64,000 bases of DNA, from positions 3,162,001-3,226,000 of the forward strand of contig NC_018708.1 of the NCBI RefSeq assembly GCF_000302535.1, given 5' to 3'. Below, one piece after another: positions 33,038 through 42,686 of this stretch; position 1 is the first letter of the stretch; every line of letters starts with the position of its first letter. This DNA comes from Acidovorax sp. KKS102 (GTDB lineage Bacteria > Pseudomonadota > Gammaproteobacteria > Burkholderiales > Burkholderiaceae_C). The position numbers and the translations under genes were made by a program. The notes beneath the pieces are model-generated. The model worked only from the letters and a program-made list of their open reading frames with translations, was not told the DNA's origin and did no database searches.

Positions 33038-34099
33038 TCATCTGGGAGTCAACTGCGCTAGATAGTCGGAACCAACCATTTCGTAGTCCGAGGCCTTGAT
33101 CCAAGCCCTTCCCTGCGCCGCGTGCGCATTGGCATATCCCCAGGCCGCGACGCGATGTGCGGTTTTGTCGTCTGTCGCTACACCTGCGGCCATCCCAATC
33201 TCACCGAGCGGTGCCGACTTCGTCGTCAACCGCTCCAGCCATCGCTCCAGATGACCTTTGCTCGCCAAAGAGTCGGACTTGCTCCGATTGCACTGGGGAT
33301 GCGCCAACACAAAGTTGTGGGCGAGGTCACGCGGATACAAAGCGAACGGAACGAAGTGATCAACATCGGCCTCCTGCAGCCCTTGCCCGCAGTAGAAGCA
33401 CCGCGAGCCATCCAACTTCCGCAGGCCGGCACCGATAATGGCGAGTGACTGCCGAGAGATACCAAAGAGGAAATCCTCCAAGTCCCCGGCGTCGCCCAAG
33501 ATGGCATGGTTCCGGCGATTGGCTTTGATGTGCCCCACCCAGTGATTGCGGGCCAGTTGCTGGACAAGGGGATGAAACCGGCGCAAGCAGTACGCGATAC
33601 CCGGCCTGAGGACCACGATGCCTCGACCTGGCCTCTCATAAAGGAACGGGTCGGTCATACCGCCGAAGTTCTGCAGGTAAGTTAGAGGCTGCGCGGAAAC
33701 AACTGCGGCCACCTTCGACAGCAAGGGCCCATAGCCGACTTCACCCCGCGCTTGCTGTAACGTCGTCGAACTCGAGGTCGATCGAAACTCCTCGATAGCC
33801 GTGAGCACGGCCGCCTGCGCTCCCAGATTCTGAGCCAGCACTCCCGGTGTCGCATGGATCTGGTCGGCGCAATAAGGCAGTGCTTGCCGCCAATACTGCT
33901 GAACGAATCGCTCGGCGATCTGCCGAGTCGCCAATGGCAACTCGCCCCCATCGTCTGCTCCCAGCTCCACGGCAAGGTCTGAAAGCGCGATCAGCAGCGC
34001 AAACTTGTAGGTCGCCGTGAAATCGCCCTCAGCGAAGAGGCGCTGCAGCTTGGTCAAAAATGCCAGTTGCTGCTCTGCAGAAGGGGGCGCGTTCGCCAT
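33038..34099 (-). CDS. HNH endonuclease
   Basis: A 353-residue protein with a C-terminal HNH nuclease: RCFYCGQGLQEADVDHFVPF, then LAHNFVLAHPQCNRSKSD, giving two CxxC-type zinc ligand pairs and the HNH triad. The first 230 residues are helical and unassigned, and contain LRPGIAYCLRRFHPLVQQLA. The ATG overlaps the HIT stop codon (ATGA), so the two proteins are made together. A DNA-cutting effector role is likely. Confidence 0.85.
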   Translation of the reverse strand: MANAPPSAEQQLAFLTKLQRLFAEGDFTATYKFALLIALSDLAVELGADDGGELPLATRQIAERFVQQYWRQALPYCADQIHATPGVLAQNLGAQAAVLTAIEEFRSTSSSTTLQQARGEVGYGPLLSKVAAVVSAQPLTYLQNFGGMTDPFLYERPGRGIVVLRPGIAYCLRRFHPLVQQLARNHWVGHIKANRRNHAILGDAGDLEDFLFGISRQSLAIIGAGLRKLDGSRCFYCGQGLQEADVDHFVPFALYPRDLAHNFVLAHPQCNRSKSDSLASKGHLERWLERLTTKSAPLGEIGMAAGVATDDKTAHRVAAWGYANAHAAQGRAWIKASDYEMVGSDYLAQLTPR

Positions 34100-34491
34100 C
34101 AATTGCGTGAACTCCAGTAGTCGGCTTTGTCTGGGATCACCCAGCGCACTCCACCTCGGGGGTCCGGCTGATCGCCCCGGAAGCGGGGGATGAGATGGAT
34201 GTGAAGGTGCGGCACTGTCTGGCCCGCGGCGGCACCGTCGTTGATCCCGATGTTGAATCCATCCGGATGAAATTCAGCACCTGCTGCCGCCTGGGCTTGA
34301 TCCAGCAACTCCAACAACCCTGCGCGCTCCTGCGGGCTAGTCTCGAAGAACGACCCGATGTGCCGTTTGGGGATAACCAAGCTGTGCCCCGGCGACACGG
34401 GAAAGCCGTCGCGGATCCAGAGCGCATGGGCGTTCTGCCCCAAGACCCGCTCCGCCGGCAGCGAACAGAATGGACAAGACTTGGTCGTCAT
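34099..34491 (-). CDS. HIT-family nucleotide hydrolase/transferase
   Basis: A 130-residue HIT-domain protein. CPFCSLPAERVL provides a zinc-like Cys pair, VIPKRHIGSF is the family middle motif, and QTVPHLHIHLIPRFRGD contains the catalytic histidine triad. Such proteins hydrolyse nucleoside monophosphate adducts or dinucleoside polyphosphates. Placement between a DUF3883 endonuclease (6-base gap) and an HNH nuclease (overlap) is unusual for a housekeeping HIT protein and points to a nucleotide-signal or repair function within this locus. Confidence 0.9.
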   Translation of the reverse strand: MTTKSCPFCSLPAERVLGQNAHALWIRDGFPVSPGHSLVIPKRHIGSFFETSPQERAGLLELLDQAQAAAGAEFHPDGFNIGINDGAAAGQTVPHLHIHLIPRFRGDQPDPRGGVRWVIPDKADYWSSRN

Positions 34492-34497
34492 TTCACG

Positions 34498-35676
34498 TCA
34501 CCCCATCAAGCGCCGAAACGACGCCCGATAGTCGATGGGCTCCAGGTGAAGCTGGTCTGCCAGTCGCCCCTTGAGAATGTAGAGCTTCGGCTCCTCGCGG
34601 AACTGGAAGACACGGTAGAGATGGAAGGCATCCTCTGCCTCGTCCGCAAAATCCAGCTCGTTCCGACTGATGATGAAAGCGGAGGCATGGCCACCGTTCG
34701 TGGTCTTGACCTCAATGAAACGGTGCTCGCCGGGCCGCTCGTGCGAGAGGATGTCGTAGCCGATCCCGTCGCCAAGCCGATCTGAGACCCAGTCCAACTG
34801 CTGGAAAAGCTCCGGATACCCCGCGTCGATGAGTCGCCGCTGCTCGAACCCGATGACCCACTGCTCACCGGCGCGACCAAGATTTCGGTTGGCTTCATCA
34901 CGCTGGGCCCAGTTCGTTTTGCGGGGAAGTCTGACCTTAGACCCCTCTTTCGCTAGCTGCACCACCGTTTCGACGGCAGGCGGTTCGACCAAGGAGGCAT
35001 GAAAGGCCTGCTGGTCAGGCGTCTTGACATCCTCCATCGCGTCCACAACCTGGGATACCAGGCTCGGCCGATCCAGGACGAACTGCTGGACCGCCTGCCG
35101 CAACAGAAGTTGAGCGTTGCTACGAGGCTTATAGCCACGGATGAAAGGCAGCTCCAGGTCGTGCAAAACGGCGCTGATATTTTGATACTTCAGCTCAACC
35201 GAACCTTTGCTGCGCCCGCGCAGCTGCTGGCGAAGCTGCGCATTGAACTCCGTCTTGATGTAGCGCTGCTGCGCAGCCTCCATTTGGAGCATCTCGAAGT
35301 ACGAAGCGACCGTGGCCTGCACCTCGTCCGAGGTCCAGTCCTCACCGATACGCACGACATCGAAGCCGAGATGCTGCAACTTGGGAACGACGGTGGCCTC
35401 CCCACCGGAAAAATCAGCCGGCTTGAGCGGCCCCTCGTCAGGAAATTGATAACCAAACGCGGCCCCGACGATGGCTTTGGAGTCGCACAGCTGCCCTGTT
35501 TTTCCATCGCGCACCAGAAAGTCACGGGACTTTCCAAACCCGTATCGCGCCAGAAATGTCGTCCGGCCCAGCCGAGAAAACTCATCCAATGCGGCCTGAA
35601 TGGCCGCTGGACTTTGGAGGCGCGAGAGTTCAACAGCCATCAGGGTTTTAGACATCCGTTTCAGCGGAACAAACAT
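34498..35676 (-). CDS. McrA-like N-terminal head plus DUF3883 nuclease-like domain
   Basis: A 392-residue protein. The first 110 residues (FLARYGFGKSRDFLVRDGKT, DSKAIVGAAFGYQF, PADFSGGEATVVPKLQHLGF) resemble the N-terminal head domain of ScoMcrA, which recognises modified or phosphorothioate DNA. The C-terminal part is DUF3883, a restriction-like fold: GRAGEQWVIGFEQRRL, GIGYDILSHERPGEHRF and IEVKTTNGG, with the Asp and Glu-x-Lys in place. It probably senses and cuts DNA. In-frame ATGs at 35655 and 35640 are alternatives; none has a strong ribosome-binding site. It is divergent from the helicase gene across about 86 bases. Confidence 0.75.
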   Translation of the reverse strand: MFVPLKRMSKTLMAVELSRLQSPAAIQAALDEFSRLGRTTFLARYGFGKSRDFLVRDGKTGQLCDSKAIVGAAFGYQFPDEGPLKPADFSGGEATVVPKLQHLGFDVVRIGEDWTSDEVQATVASYFEMLQMEAAQQRYIKTEFNAQLRQQLRGRSKGSVELKYQNISAVLHDLELPFIRGYKPRSNAQLLLRQAVQQFVLDRPSLVSQVVDAMEDVKTPDQQAFHASLVEPPAVETVVQLAKEGSKVRLPRKTNWAQRDEANRNLGRAGEQWVIGFEQRRLIDAGYPELFQQLDWVSDRLGDGIGYDILSHERPGEHRFIEVKTTNGGHASAFIISRNELDFADEAEDAFHLYRVFQFREEPKLYILKGRLADQLHLEPIDYRASFRRLMG

Positions 35677-35762
35677 CGGTGCAGAGGCAATGGATCACAG
35701 TAAAAGAGATGACCGAATCGCGCACATGAAACACTTTATGTTACAACGGCCTTCTGTCACAC

Positions 35763-38700
35763 TTGCTGCGGTTCGCTTGGCCTTCATTGGAAACGCCTGT
35801 ACTCGACTCCTTTCGCGCACGTGCTCGGCGCATCGCCGCCGAGGGTCGAATTGTTTCCGTCGACGTCGAAGCCCACCCTGAAAAGGACGACCAGATCTTC
35901 GCCGTCGGCGCCGTCAGGTCCGACGGACAGGACACCTTCCGCAGCACCTGTTCCCCAGCCAAAGCAGCGTCAGTAGCGACAGCCCTCAACAGCTTTGCCC
36001 GTGACGGTCAAGTACTGCTGGGCCATAACCTCAAGCGCCACGACATTCCTCTGATGCGCGCCCAGCTGCCGCAGTTGGAGTGCCTGCAATGGCCCGTGCT
36101 GGACACGCTCGAGTTGTCCGCCCTCGCCTTCCCTAGCAACCCCTATCACCGACTGGTGAAAGGCTACAAGCTGCTCTCGGACGAGCGCAACAACCCCACC
36201 AAAGACGCCCGGGTCGCACTCAACGTGTTCGAAGAGGCCGTCGAAGCCCTACTGGAGACGAACGATCAAGAGCCCTGGTGGCTCACCGTGCTGCACTTCC
36301 TGCTGCGCAACGACGAAAGCATGGCGACATTGCTGGCCCAGGTGCGCGAGGAGACCACACCCGCTCGCGAGGCGATCGGCCCCATCGTTGCCAGCCGGTT
36401 TGCGGATCGTTGCTGCGCCACCCGTCTGGAGGCACTGGTTGCCGAAATCGTGACGTCCTTCGACGGCCACGACCCTTGGTCGGTCGCGTTTGCCCTGGGC
36501 TGGATCCGCGTTGCGGGAGGCAACTCCACCCTCCCCCACTGGGTGTTCCACGAACTTCCCGCCGTGAGGCAATTGATCGCAGAGCTACGAGAGATCGACT
36601 GCGGTCAGACCAACTGTCCCTACTGCCGCGAGAACCACAACCCCGAAGCGCTGCTGTCCTCCTTGTTCGGCAAGCCAAGCTTCCGGGCACAGCCGACGAC
36701 CACCGACGGCTCATCGCTGCAACGCGCAATCGTCAGTGCTGGGCTAACGCGCGAGAGCCTGTTGGCCGTCCTGCCAACCGGCGGCGGCAAATCCATTTGC
36801 TACCAACTCCCTGCCCTCGTCCACTACCGCCGCTCAGGCCGGCTGACCATCGTCATCTCGCCGCTGCAGTCGCTGATGCGCGACCAGGTGGACAATCTGA
36901 TGAAGGCCGACATCCAGTGCGCGGCGACCGTCAACGGAATGCTGACCCCACTGGAACGGCGTGATGTGCTGGACCGCATTCGCCTCGGTGACGTCGGCAT
37001 CGTGCTCGTCTCACCCGAGCAGTTCCGAAGCAAAACCTTTGTTGAAGCCATCCGTGTTCGGGAGATCGCGGCCTGGGTCTTCGACGAAGCCCACTGTCTC
37101 TCCAAGTGGGGCCACGACTTTCGCACGGACTATCTGTACGTCTCGCGCTTCATCCGGGAACAATTTCCCGGACAGGCACCGATCGCCTGCTTCACCGCCA
37201 CCGCCAAGCCGGACGTCATCGAGGACCTGTGCGACCACTTTCAGGAAGGCCTTCAGGTCGAACTGAAGACATTCCTCGGCGGCCACGAGCGCACGAACCT
37301 GTCCTATGCCGTTGTACCCACCTCGGGAGGCGAGAAGCCACAGCGCATCGTGGAACTGCTGCGAGATGGCTTACGGCGCGAAGATGCCGCCGTGGTCTTC
37401 TGCGCCACACGCAGGAGCGCGGAGACCATCGCACAGATCGTCACGCAACAAGGCGTGGCGTGCGCCTGTTATCACGGTGGTCTTTCCGCCGATCTGCGCA
37501 AGGAGACGCAGCGTCGCTTTCTCGACGGCGAACTGCAGGTGATCGCCGCCACCAATGCCTTCGGCATGGGGGTGGACAAGCCCAATGTCCGGCTGGTGAT
37601 CCACGCCGAAATCCCCGGCTCGCTGGAGAACTACCTTCAAGAGGCCGGCAGAGCTGGGCGCGATGGGAACGAAGCCAAATGCGTCCTGTTGTTCGACCCG
37701 AAGGACGTGGAGACCCAATTCCGCCTCTCCTCCACGTCTCAGTTGTCCCAGCGAGACTTCATCGGACTGCTCCGCGCCTTGCGATTCCAGGCCAAGAAGC
37801 TGGGCAAAGGTGAGATCGTCATCTCTGCAAAAGAACTGCTTGCGCAAAGCGTCGGTACCAGCATCGAGCTCGATGCCCCTGACGCATCGACCAAGGTCAC
37901 CACCGCTTTGTCGTGGCTGGAGCGCCACGGCTTCTTGACGCGCAATGAGAACGCCACCAAAGTCTTCCCTGCAAGTCTTCGGGTGACCTCACTGCAGGAG
38001 GCCAAGGAACGCATCGCCAAGGCGGATTTCTCTGCCAATGTGCGGCAGAAATTCCTCGCCGTCGCCACAGCCTTGTTCCGCTCCGAGACCCCTGAGGGGC
38101 TGAGCACCGACGAGCTCATGCTCGATGCGGGCATCCGACCTGAGGAATGCTTCCGCATCGTGCACCAGTTGGCCAAGCTGGGCATCCTGGTCAACGATCT
38201 CGGACTGACGGTGCGCTTGATGCGTGGCGTCAGGGGCGCGTCCGTCTCCCGTCTGGAATATCTGAGTGCCATGGAGAAGGAGCTGGTCGAACTCATGGCG
38301 GAGAACGCCCCAGACGCCGACCAGGACGATGCGCAACAACATCTGAATCTTCGAGCGGTCTGCACCGAACTGCGCAGCCGTCTGAACCTCGACGACGAGA
38401 AGGGGCATCTCGATCCTACGCAGGTCCGAGCCTGCTTGCGATCCATGGCCGACGGATTCGGCTCTGGTAACGACAAACGCAGCATGATCCAGCTGCAGTC
38501 ACTGGGTGATGACACCCTGCGCGTTACCTTGCGTCGCCCTTGGTCTCAGATTCGCAGAATCTGCGAGCTGCGCCGTGCCGTTGCCCAAGTCACCCTCACG
38601 CGGCTACTTGCAGAGGTCCCAGACGGAGTCAAAGGCGCATGCCTGGTGGAGTGCAAGGCCCAGGCACTGATCGATGCACTGTCCGACGACCTCGTTCTCA

Positions 38701-40985
38701 AGACCCAGCTGCGCGAGCCCGACGTAGCGCTGGAGAATGCGCTGCTCTACCTTCACCAGACCCGTGTGCTCGAGCTGGACAAAGGGCGATCCGTTTTCCG
38801 CTCGGCGATGACCATCCAGATGGAAGAGGACACGTCCCGGCGATTCAGTCAAGCCTCGTTCGCGCCCCTGGAAGAGTTCTACAAGGAGCGGACGCTGCAG
38901 ACGCACGTCATGCACGAGTACGCCAAGCTGGGCGCGGAAGATCCGGCGAAAGCGCTCGACCTGGTCAAAGCGTACTTCACACTGCCGCACAAGCAATTCA
39001 TCAAGGAATTCTTCCGGGGACGCACTGACCTTCTGGAGCGAAAGACCACCGACGAGTCCTACCAGCGCATCGTTGATGACCTGCAGCATCCCGTACAGGA
39101 GGCCCTGGTCACACAACCGCGGACGGGGAATCACTTGGTCTTGGCGGGACCGGGATCCGGCAAAACGCGGGTGATAGTGCACCGCATCGCCTACTTGCTG
39201 CGAGTGCAGCGCGTGAACCCGGGGCGCATCATCGCGCTGGCCTACAACCGAGGCGCGGCCGTCCAGCTGCGCCGCCGACTTTTAACGCTCGCCGGAGACG
39301 ACGCACGGGGCGTATTGGTCATGACCTATCACGCCATGGCGCTGCGCTTGACGGGGACCAGCTTGGCGGGCGCCGAACGCACCTCCAGCAACGTCGACTT
39401 CAAGAAGATGCTGCAGGACGCCATCGACCTGCTCGAAGGCAAGAGCTCGGCGCTGATCGACGCGGACGAAGTCCGCGATCGCCTACTGCAAGGCTACGAA
39501 TACATCTTTGTTGACGAGTACCAGGACATCGACGCGCAGCAGTACGCCCTGGTCAGCGCCCTTGCCGGTCGCCGGCGAGCGGACGCCGACACCAAGCTGA
39601 GCATCATGGCCGTGGGAGACGATGACCAGAACATCTACTCCTTCAAAGGCGCGAACATCGAGTTCATTCGGCGTTTTCGGGCCGACTATGAGGGCGACCT
39701 CACCTACCTGGTGGAGAACTTCCGCTCCACCCAGAACATCATCTCGGCCGCCAACCACGTGATCCAGCGCGGCGCCGACCGCATGAAGGTCGATCACCCG
39801 ATCCGGATCGACGAGAGACGCAAGGATGATCTGCCGGGCGGCCGCTGGGCAGCGCTCGACAAGGAAGGCCGCGGCGCCGTACGGTTGATCACCAGCCCAG
39901 CTGCCCCAAACCTTCAGGCCCAACTGGTCCACGCAGAGATCGAGCGCATCCGGTGCATCGATCCGACGGTCAAGCTCTCAGAGATCGCTGTGCTCTGCCG
40001 CACGCACGCCCCTTTAGAAAAGATGAGGGCCATCTGCGATGTCGAAGGACTGCCCTGCGAAGTCACCGGTCCAGAAGCGGCCAAAGGACAGATCGCGCTG
40101 ATGCGGACCCGCGAAGGCTGGGCGTTGGCCCAGGCACTGCGGCGGCGCCAGTTGCGTATGGTGCGCCTCAGCGCCCTTCGCAGATCCCTGACCTATCTGC
40201 AGCGCGCTCAGCCCAGAAACGCCGCGCTACTGGATCTCCTAGACATCGTCGATGACGTCGCCTCCTCGCTGCAAGCAGACATCGTTCCCGCAGCCGAAGC
40301 GCTGGACCTTTTCTACGAAGCTGCTGGCGAAATGCGGCGGGATGGCCGCGACAGCGCCATCAAGCTGATGACTGCACATGCTGCCAAGGGTCTGGAGTTT
40401 GACCACGTCATCGTGATGGACTGCGCCGACTGGCGCTGGGATGAAGAAGATGAACGACGACTTCTCTACGTGACCATGACGCGCGCTCGACAGTCGCTGA
40501 GCTTGATGCGCGCAGAGGGTGGACGCAACCCCTATCTCGTTGATCTTGGGACCATAGATGGAGTACAGGATCAGCTGCCGCGCGCCCGGCCAAAGCACCG
40601 CGCGGATCTTGAGCGCCAATACGTCATGCTGGGGCCGGCAAGCATGGACATTGGATTTGCTGGACGCGCGTCGTTGGCGCAGCCAATTCATCGCGCAATC
40701 GCCGCTTTGCGGATCGGAGATGTAGTCGAGGTGAAAGGACGATTCGTCCATTCGACCTCTGGACAAATCGTTGGCCGGCTGGCCGCAAGCATAGATGCGA
40801 CGCATCTCCAACGAGGGGTCGCATCCGTGGTCGCGGTCATGGTGCGAACGCGATCTCAGACGCCCGAGGAGTACTGGCCAGCCCTACAGGCAGATCACTG
40901 GGAAACGCCGCTTGCGGAAGTCCGGCTAGCTGATCCAAGCGCGACGTCGGCTGTTGACGAGTTGCAGGCACTTGGTCGCCAGTAG
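35763..40985 (+). CDS. DEDD exonuclease-RecQ helicase-UvrD helicase fusion
   Basis: A 1740-residue protein with three enzymatic parts. Residues about 28-160 form a DnaQ-like 3'-5' exonuclease: VSVDVEAHP (Asp34, Glu36), LLGHNLKRHD (Asp94) and NNPTKDARVAL (Asp148), with Asn where DEDDh enzymes have His. Residues about 310-900 are a RecQ helicase: LPTGGGKSICYQLP (about 339), VFDEAHCLSKWGHDF (about 441), GMGVDKPNVRLVIHAEIPGS and QEAGRAGRDG. Residues about 1110-1700 are a UvrD-type SF1 helicase: LAGPGSGKTRVIVHRIAYLL, IFVDEYQDIDAQQY, VGDDDQNIYSFKGANIEF, ENFRSTQNI and LLYVTMTRARQSLSLM. No ATG is available before the fold; TTG at 35763 or 35787 must serve. It heads the three-gene plus-strand set. Confidence 0.9.
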   Translation: MLRFAWPSLETPVLDSFRARARRIAAEGRIVSVDVEAHPEKDDQIFAVGAVRSDGQDTFRSTCSPAKAASVATALNSFARDGQVLLGHNLKRHDIPLMRAQLPQLECLQWPVLDTLELSALAFPSNPYHRLVKGYKLLSDERNNPTKDARVALNVFEEAVEALLETNDQEPWWLTVLHFLLRNDESMATLLAQVREETTPAREAIGPIVASRFADRCCATRLEALVAEIVTSFDGHDPWSVAFALGWIRVAGGNSTLPHWVFHELPAVRQLIAELREIDCGQTNCPYCRENHNPEALLSSLFGKPSFRAQPTTTDGSSLQRAIVSAGLTRESLLAVLPTGGGKSICYQLPALVHYRRSGRLTIVISPLQSLMRDQVDNLMKADIQCAATVNGMLTPLERRDVLDRIRLGDVGIVLVSPEQFRSKTFVEAIRVREIAAWVFDEAHCLSKWGHDFRTDYLYVSRFIREQFPGQAPIACFTATAKPDVIEDLCDHFQEGLQVELKTFLGGHERTNLSYAVVPTSGGEKPQRIVELLRDGLRREDAAVVFCATRRSAETIAQIVTQQGVACACYHGGLSADLRKETQRRFLDGELQVIAATNAFGMGVDKPNVRLVIHAEIPGSLENYLQEAGRAGRDGNEAKCVLLFDPKDVETQFRLSSTSQLSQRDFIGLLRALRFQAKKLGKGEIVISAKELLAQSVGTSIELDAPDASTKVTTALSWLERHGFLTRNENATKVFPASLRVTSLQEAKERIAKADFSANVRQKFLAVATALFRSETPEGLSTDELMLDAGIRPEECFRIVHQLAKLGILVNDLGLTVRLMRGVRGASVSRLEYLSAMEKELVELMAENAPDADQDDAQQHLNLRAVCTELRSRLNLDDEKGHLDPTQVRACLRSMADGFGSGNDKRSMIQLQSLGDDTLRVTLRRPWSQIRRICELRRAVAQVTLTRLLAEVPDGVKGACLVECKAQALIDALSDDLVLKTQLREPDVALENALLYLHQTRVLELDKGRSVFRSAMTIQMEEDTSRRFSQASFAPLEEFYKERTLQTHVMHEYAKLGAEDPAKALDLVKAYFTLPHKQFIKEFFRGRTDLLERKTTDESYQRIVDDLQHPVQEALVTQPRTGNHLVLAGPGSGKTRVIVHRIAYLLRVQRVNPGRIIALAYNRGAAVQLRRRLLTLAGDDARGVLVMTYHAMALRLTGTSLAGAERTSSNVDFKKMLQDAIDLLEGKSSALIDADEVRDRLLQGYEYIFVDEYQDIDAQQYALVSALAGRRRADADTKLSIMAVGDDDQNIYSFKGANIEFIRRFRADYEGDLTYLVENFRSTQNIISAANHVIQRGADRMKVDHPIRIDERRKDDLPGGRWAALDKEGRGAVRLITSPAAPNLQAQLVHAEIERIRCIDPTVKLSEIAVLCRTHAPLEKMRAICDVEGLPCEVTGPEAAKGQIALMRTREGWALAQALRRRQLRMVRLSALRRSLTYLQRAQPRNAALLDLLDIVDDVASSLQADIVPAAEALDLFYEAAGEMRRDGRDSAIKLMTAHAAKGLEFDHVIVMDCADWRWDEEDERRLLYVTMTRARQSLSLMRAEGGRNPYLVDLGTIDGVQDQLPRARPKHRADLERQYVMLGPASMDIGFAGRASLAQPIHRAIAALRIGDVVEVKGRFVHSTSGQIVGRLAASIDATHLQRGVASVVAVMVRTRSQTPEEYWPALQADHWETPLAEVRLADPSATSAVDELQALGRQ

Positions 40986-41036
40986 CGAAGGCGACTTCTC
41001 TTTAGACCATCAGTGTTGAATTTGAACCGAGAATCC

Positions 41037-42686
41037 ATGGCAATCAAAACCAGCTGGGTATTGCCTCCGCACACCATAGGTGGTCTAGACCACATCGGTA
41101 CGCAAGGCCCCTGCATCCTGATCTACTCGCAACTGCTCCCCGGCATAACAAACGTCACCGACAGAGCCCGGTACTACAGTTTTTATCCATGGCTGATCCG
41201 ATCCTACGCGGAGCGTGACAGCCACCGCGAGAACTTCAACGCATTCCTGGAGGCCTACCGAAAGGCCGATTGCCTATTCACGATGATTGCCGAGCGTCAT
41301 GCGCAAGTCATGGGTGACGACGCAGCACGCCACGGGCCCGCGATGGTCGGGCGAGACACGCTCAACGATGCAGTCAGGTTGATCGGCGAAGGAAAGTCGG
41401 TCCGTCTCTCGACCTACGCGACCCGAGAGGATTCCGACAAGCGCTACTTTGCCAACAAGCTTGGCGGCCTCGGCCAGTACTATGCGGGAACACTGACGCA
41501 ACTCGACATTTTGGCCGTAGTCGACAAGCCATGGCTGAGCTACACGCATGAGCGCGGCGGGCCGATCGCACAGGCGTTCGACATGGGCGTCGACGGCCGT
41601 TCCTTCTGGCAAGCCGTGGACGCCGATACCGTTTCGGCGCGGACGCTGGATGCGCTCCAAGACTTCTGCCCTTGTTGCCTGCCCAACCGGCAAGGCGAAC
41701 GCGATGCCTTGCTCGACATCCTCTTCGACCGGAAGTCAGAGTTCGAGGCAGAAGGGGTCCAGCGGCGCAAGAGCCTGGCGCTCTTGCTGCATCTGGCCGG
41801 CGCCTTGCAGGCGGTAGAACTCTCCGCTGTCGACGAACCGACCTTCCGCGCCGCTGTCTACACGGAAACCCTAGCGGACGGCACGACATGGTGCCCGCCA
41901 GCCTCCTTGGCCCACACTCGGTCGGCCTGGGCCTACTACGTCCGGAATGACCTGATGTCGATAGCGATGCAGAAGGCCTTCGCCATCTCGCTCACCGCAC
42001 TGGCAACACAACCAGCTCCGCCGGCCTCCATCGAAGAGTTCAGCCAGTCTCTGGCGAGCCGCCCTGAACTCGTCAAGGCACTGGACAAGTTGAAGGCGAA
42101 GACCTTTGGCGCGCTGTGCAGTTCTCTGGAAACGGGCGCGCCGGCGCTCGGCGACTTCATGGCCGACGGGCACGAACTGGCCTGGGCTGCTGCCCGCGTT
42201 TCGAGGGAGCGTCAGCAACTGGACCGGGAGCCTGCCTTTCTGGCGTCCGTCGTGAACGTGCTGGCGCTTCTTCGGGTGCGCGAGAACCACGGTGCGCCCG
42301 CCTATGGCCATCTGGCCATGGACCCGACGCAGCTCCAAGACTCCCCGATCAACCTGAGATCGTTTCGGGAGCGCTGCGTGAAATGGAACAACATGGCGCT
42401 TTCAGCCGTCGTCGCGGACCTGGTTGGCTGGATCCTGGAGACCCATCTGCGAGTCGCACTGCGCAAGCTACGACAGAGTTCGACCGCCACCTTCCGAATC
42501 CACCCCACCGAGCGGGGAATCGAGGCTCACGGTGACGTGCCCGTGCCCGCCAAGACCAATCCTCGCATCCGGCAAGCGATCAAGATGCTGTGGGATGTCG
42601 GCGCCCTGACCCGTGAGCCTGATGGCAGCGGAGATCTGCGGGCTACCGAGCTTGGCATCCAGCTCTTCGAAGCCGCCCATGCGTGA
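41037..42686 (+). CDS. unknown 549-residue protein of the helicase/PLD locus
   Basis: Not recognised. The N-terminus is distinctive: MAIKTSWVLPPHTIGGLDHI, GTQGPCILIYSQLLPGITNV and TDRARYYSFYPWLIRSYAER. It is soluble and mostly helical, with a pair of cysteines in FCPCCLPNRQGERDALLDIL. The C-terminal 60 residues (NPRIRQAIKMLWDVGALTRE) look like a small winged-helix. It begins 51 bases after the helicase gene and ends inside the start of the PLD gene (8-base overlap), so it is made together with both. The ATG at 41037 is preferred to a GTG at 41013. A structural or target-recognition role is a guess. Confidence 0.7.
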   Translation: MAIKTSWVLPPHTIGGLDHIGTQGPCILIYSQLLPGITNVTDRARYYSFYPWLIRSYAERDSHRENFNAFLEAYRKADCLFTMIAERHAQVMGDDAARHGPAMVGRDTLNDAVRLIGEGKSVRLSTYATREDSDKRYFANKLGGLGQYYAGTLTQLDILAVVDKPWLSYTHERGGPIAQAFDMGVDGRSFWQAVDADTVSARTLDALQDFCPCCLPNRQGERDALLDILFDRKSEFEAEGVQRRKSLALLLHLAGALQAVELSAVDEPTFRAAVYTETLADGTTWCPPASLAHTRSAWAYYVRNDLMSIAMQKAFAISLTALATQPAPPASIEEFSQSLASRPELVKALDKLKAKTFGALCSSLETGAPALGDFMADGHELAWAAARVSRERQQLDREPAFLASVVNVLALLRVRENHGAPAYGHLAMDPTQLQDSPINLRSFRERCVKWNNMALSAVVADLVGWILETHLRVALRKLRQSSTATFRIHPTERGIEAHGDVPVPAKTNPRIRQAIKMLWDVGALTREPDGSGDLRATELGIQLFEAAHA

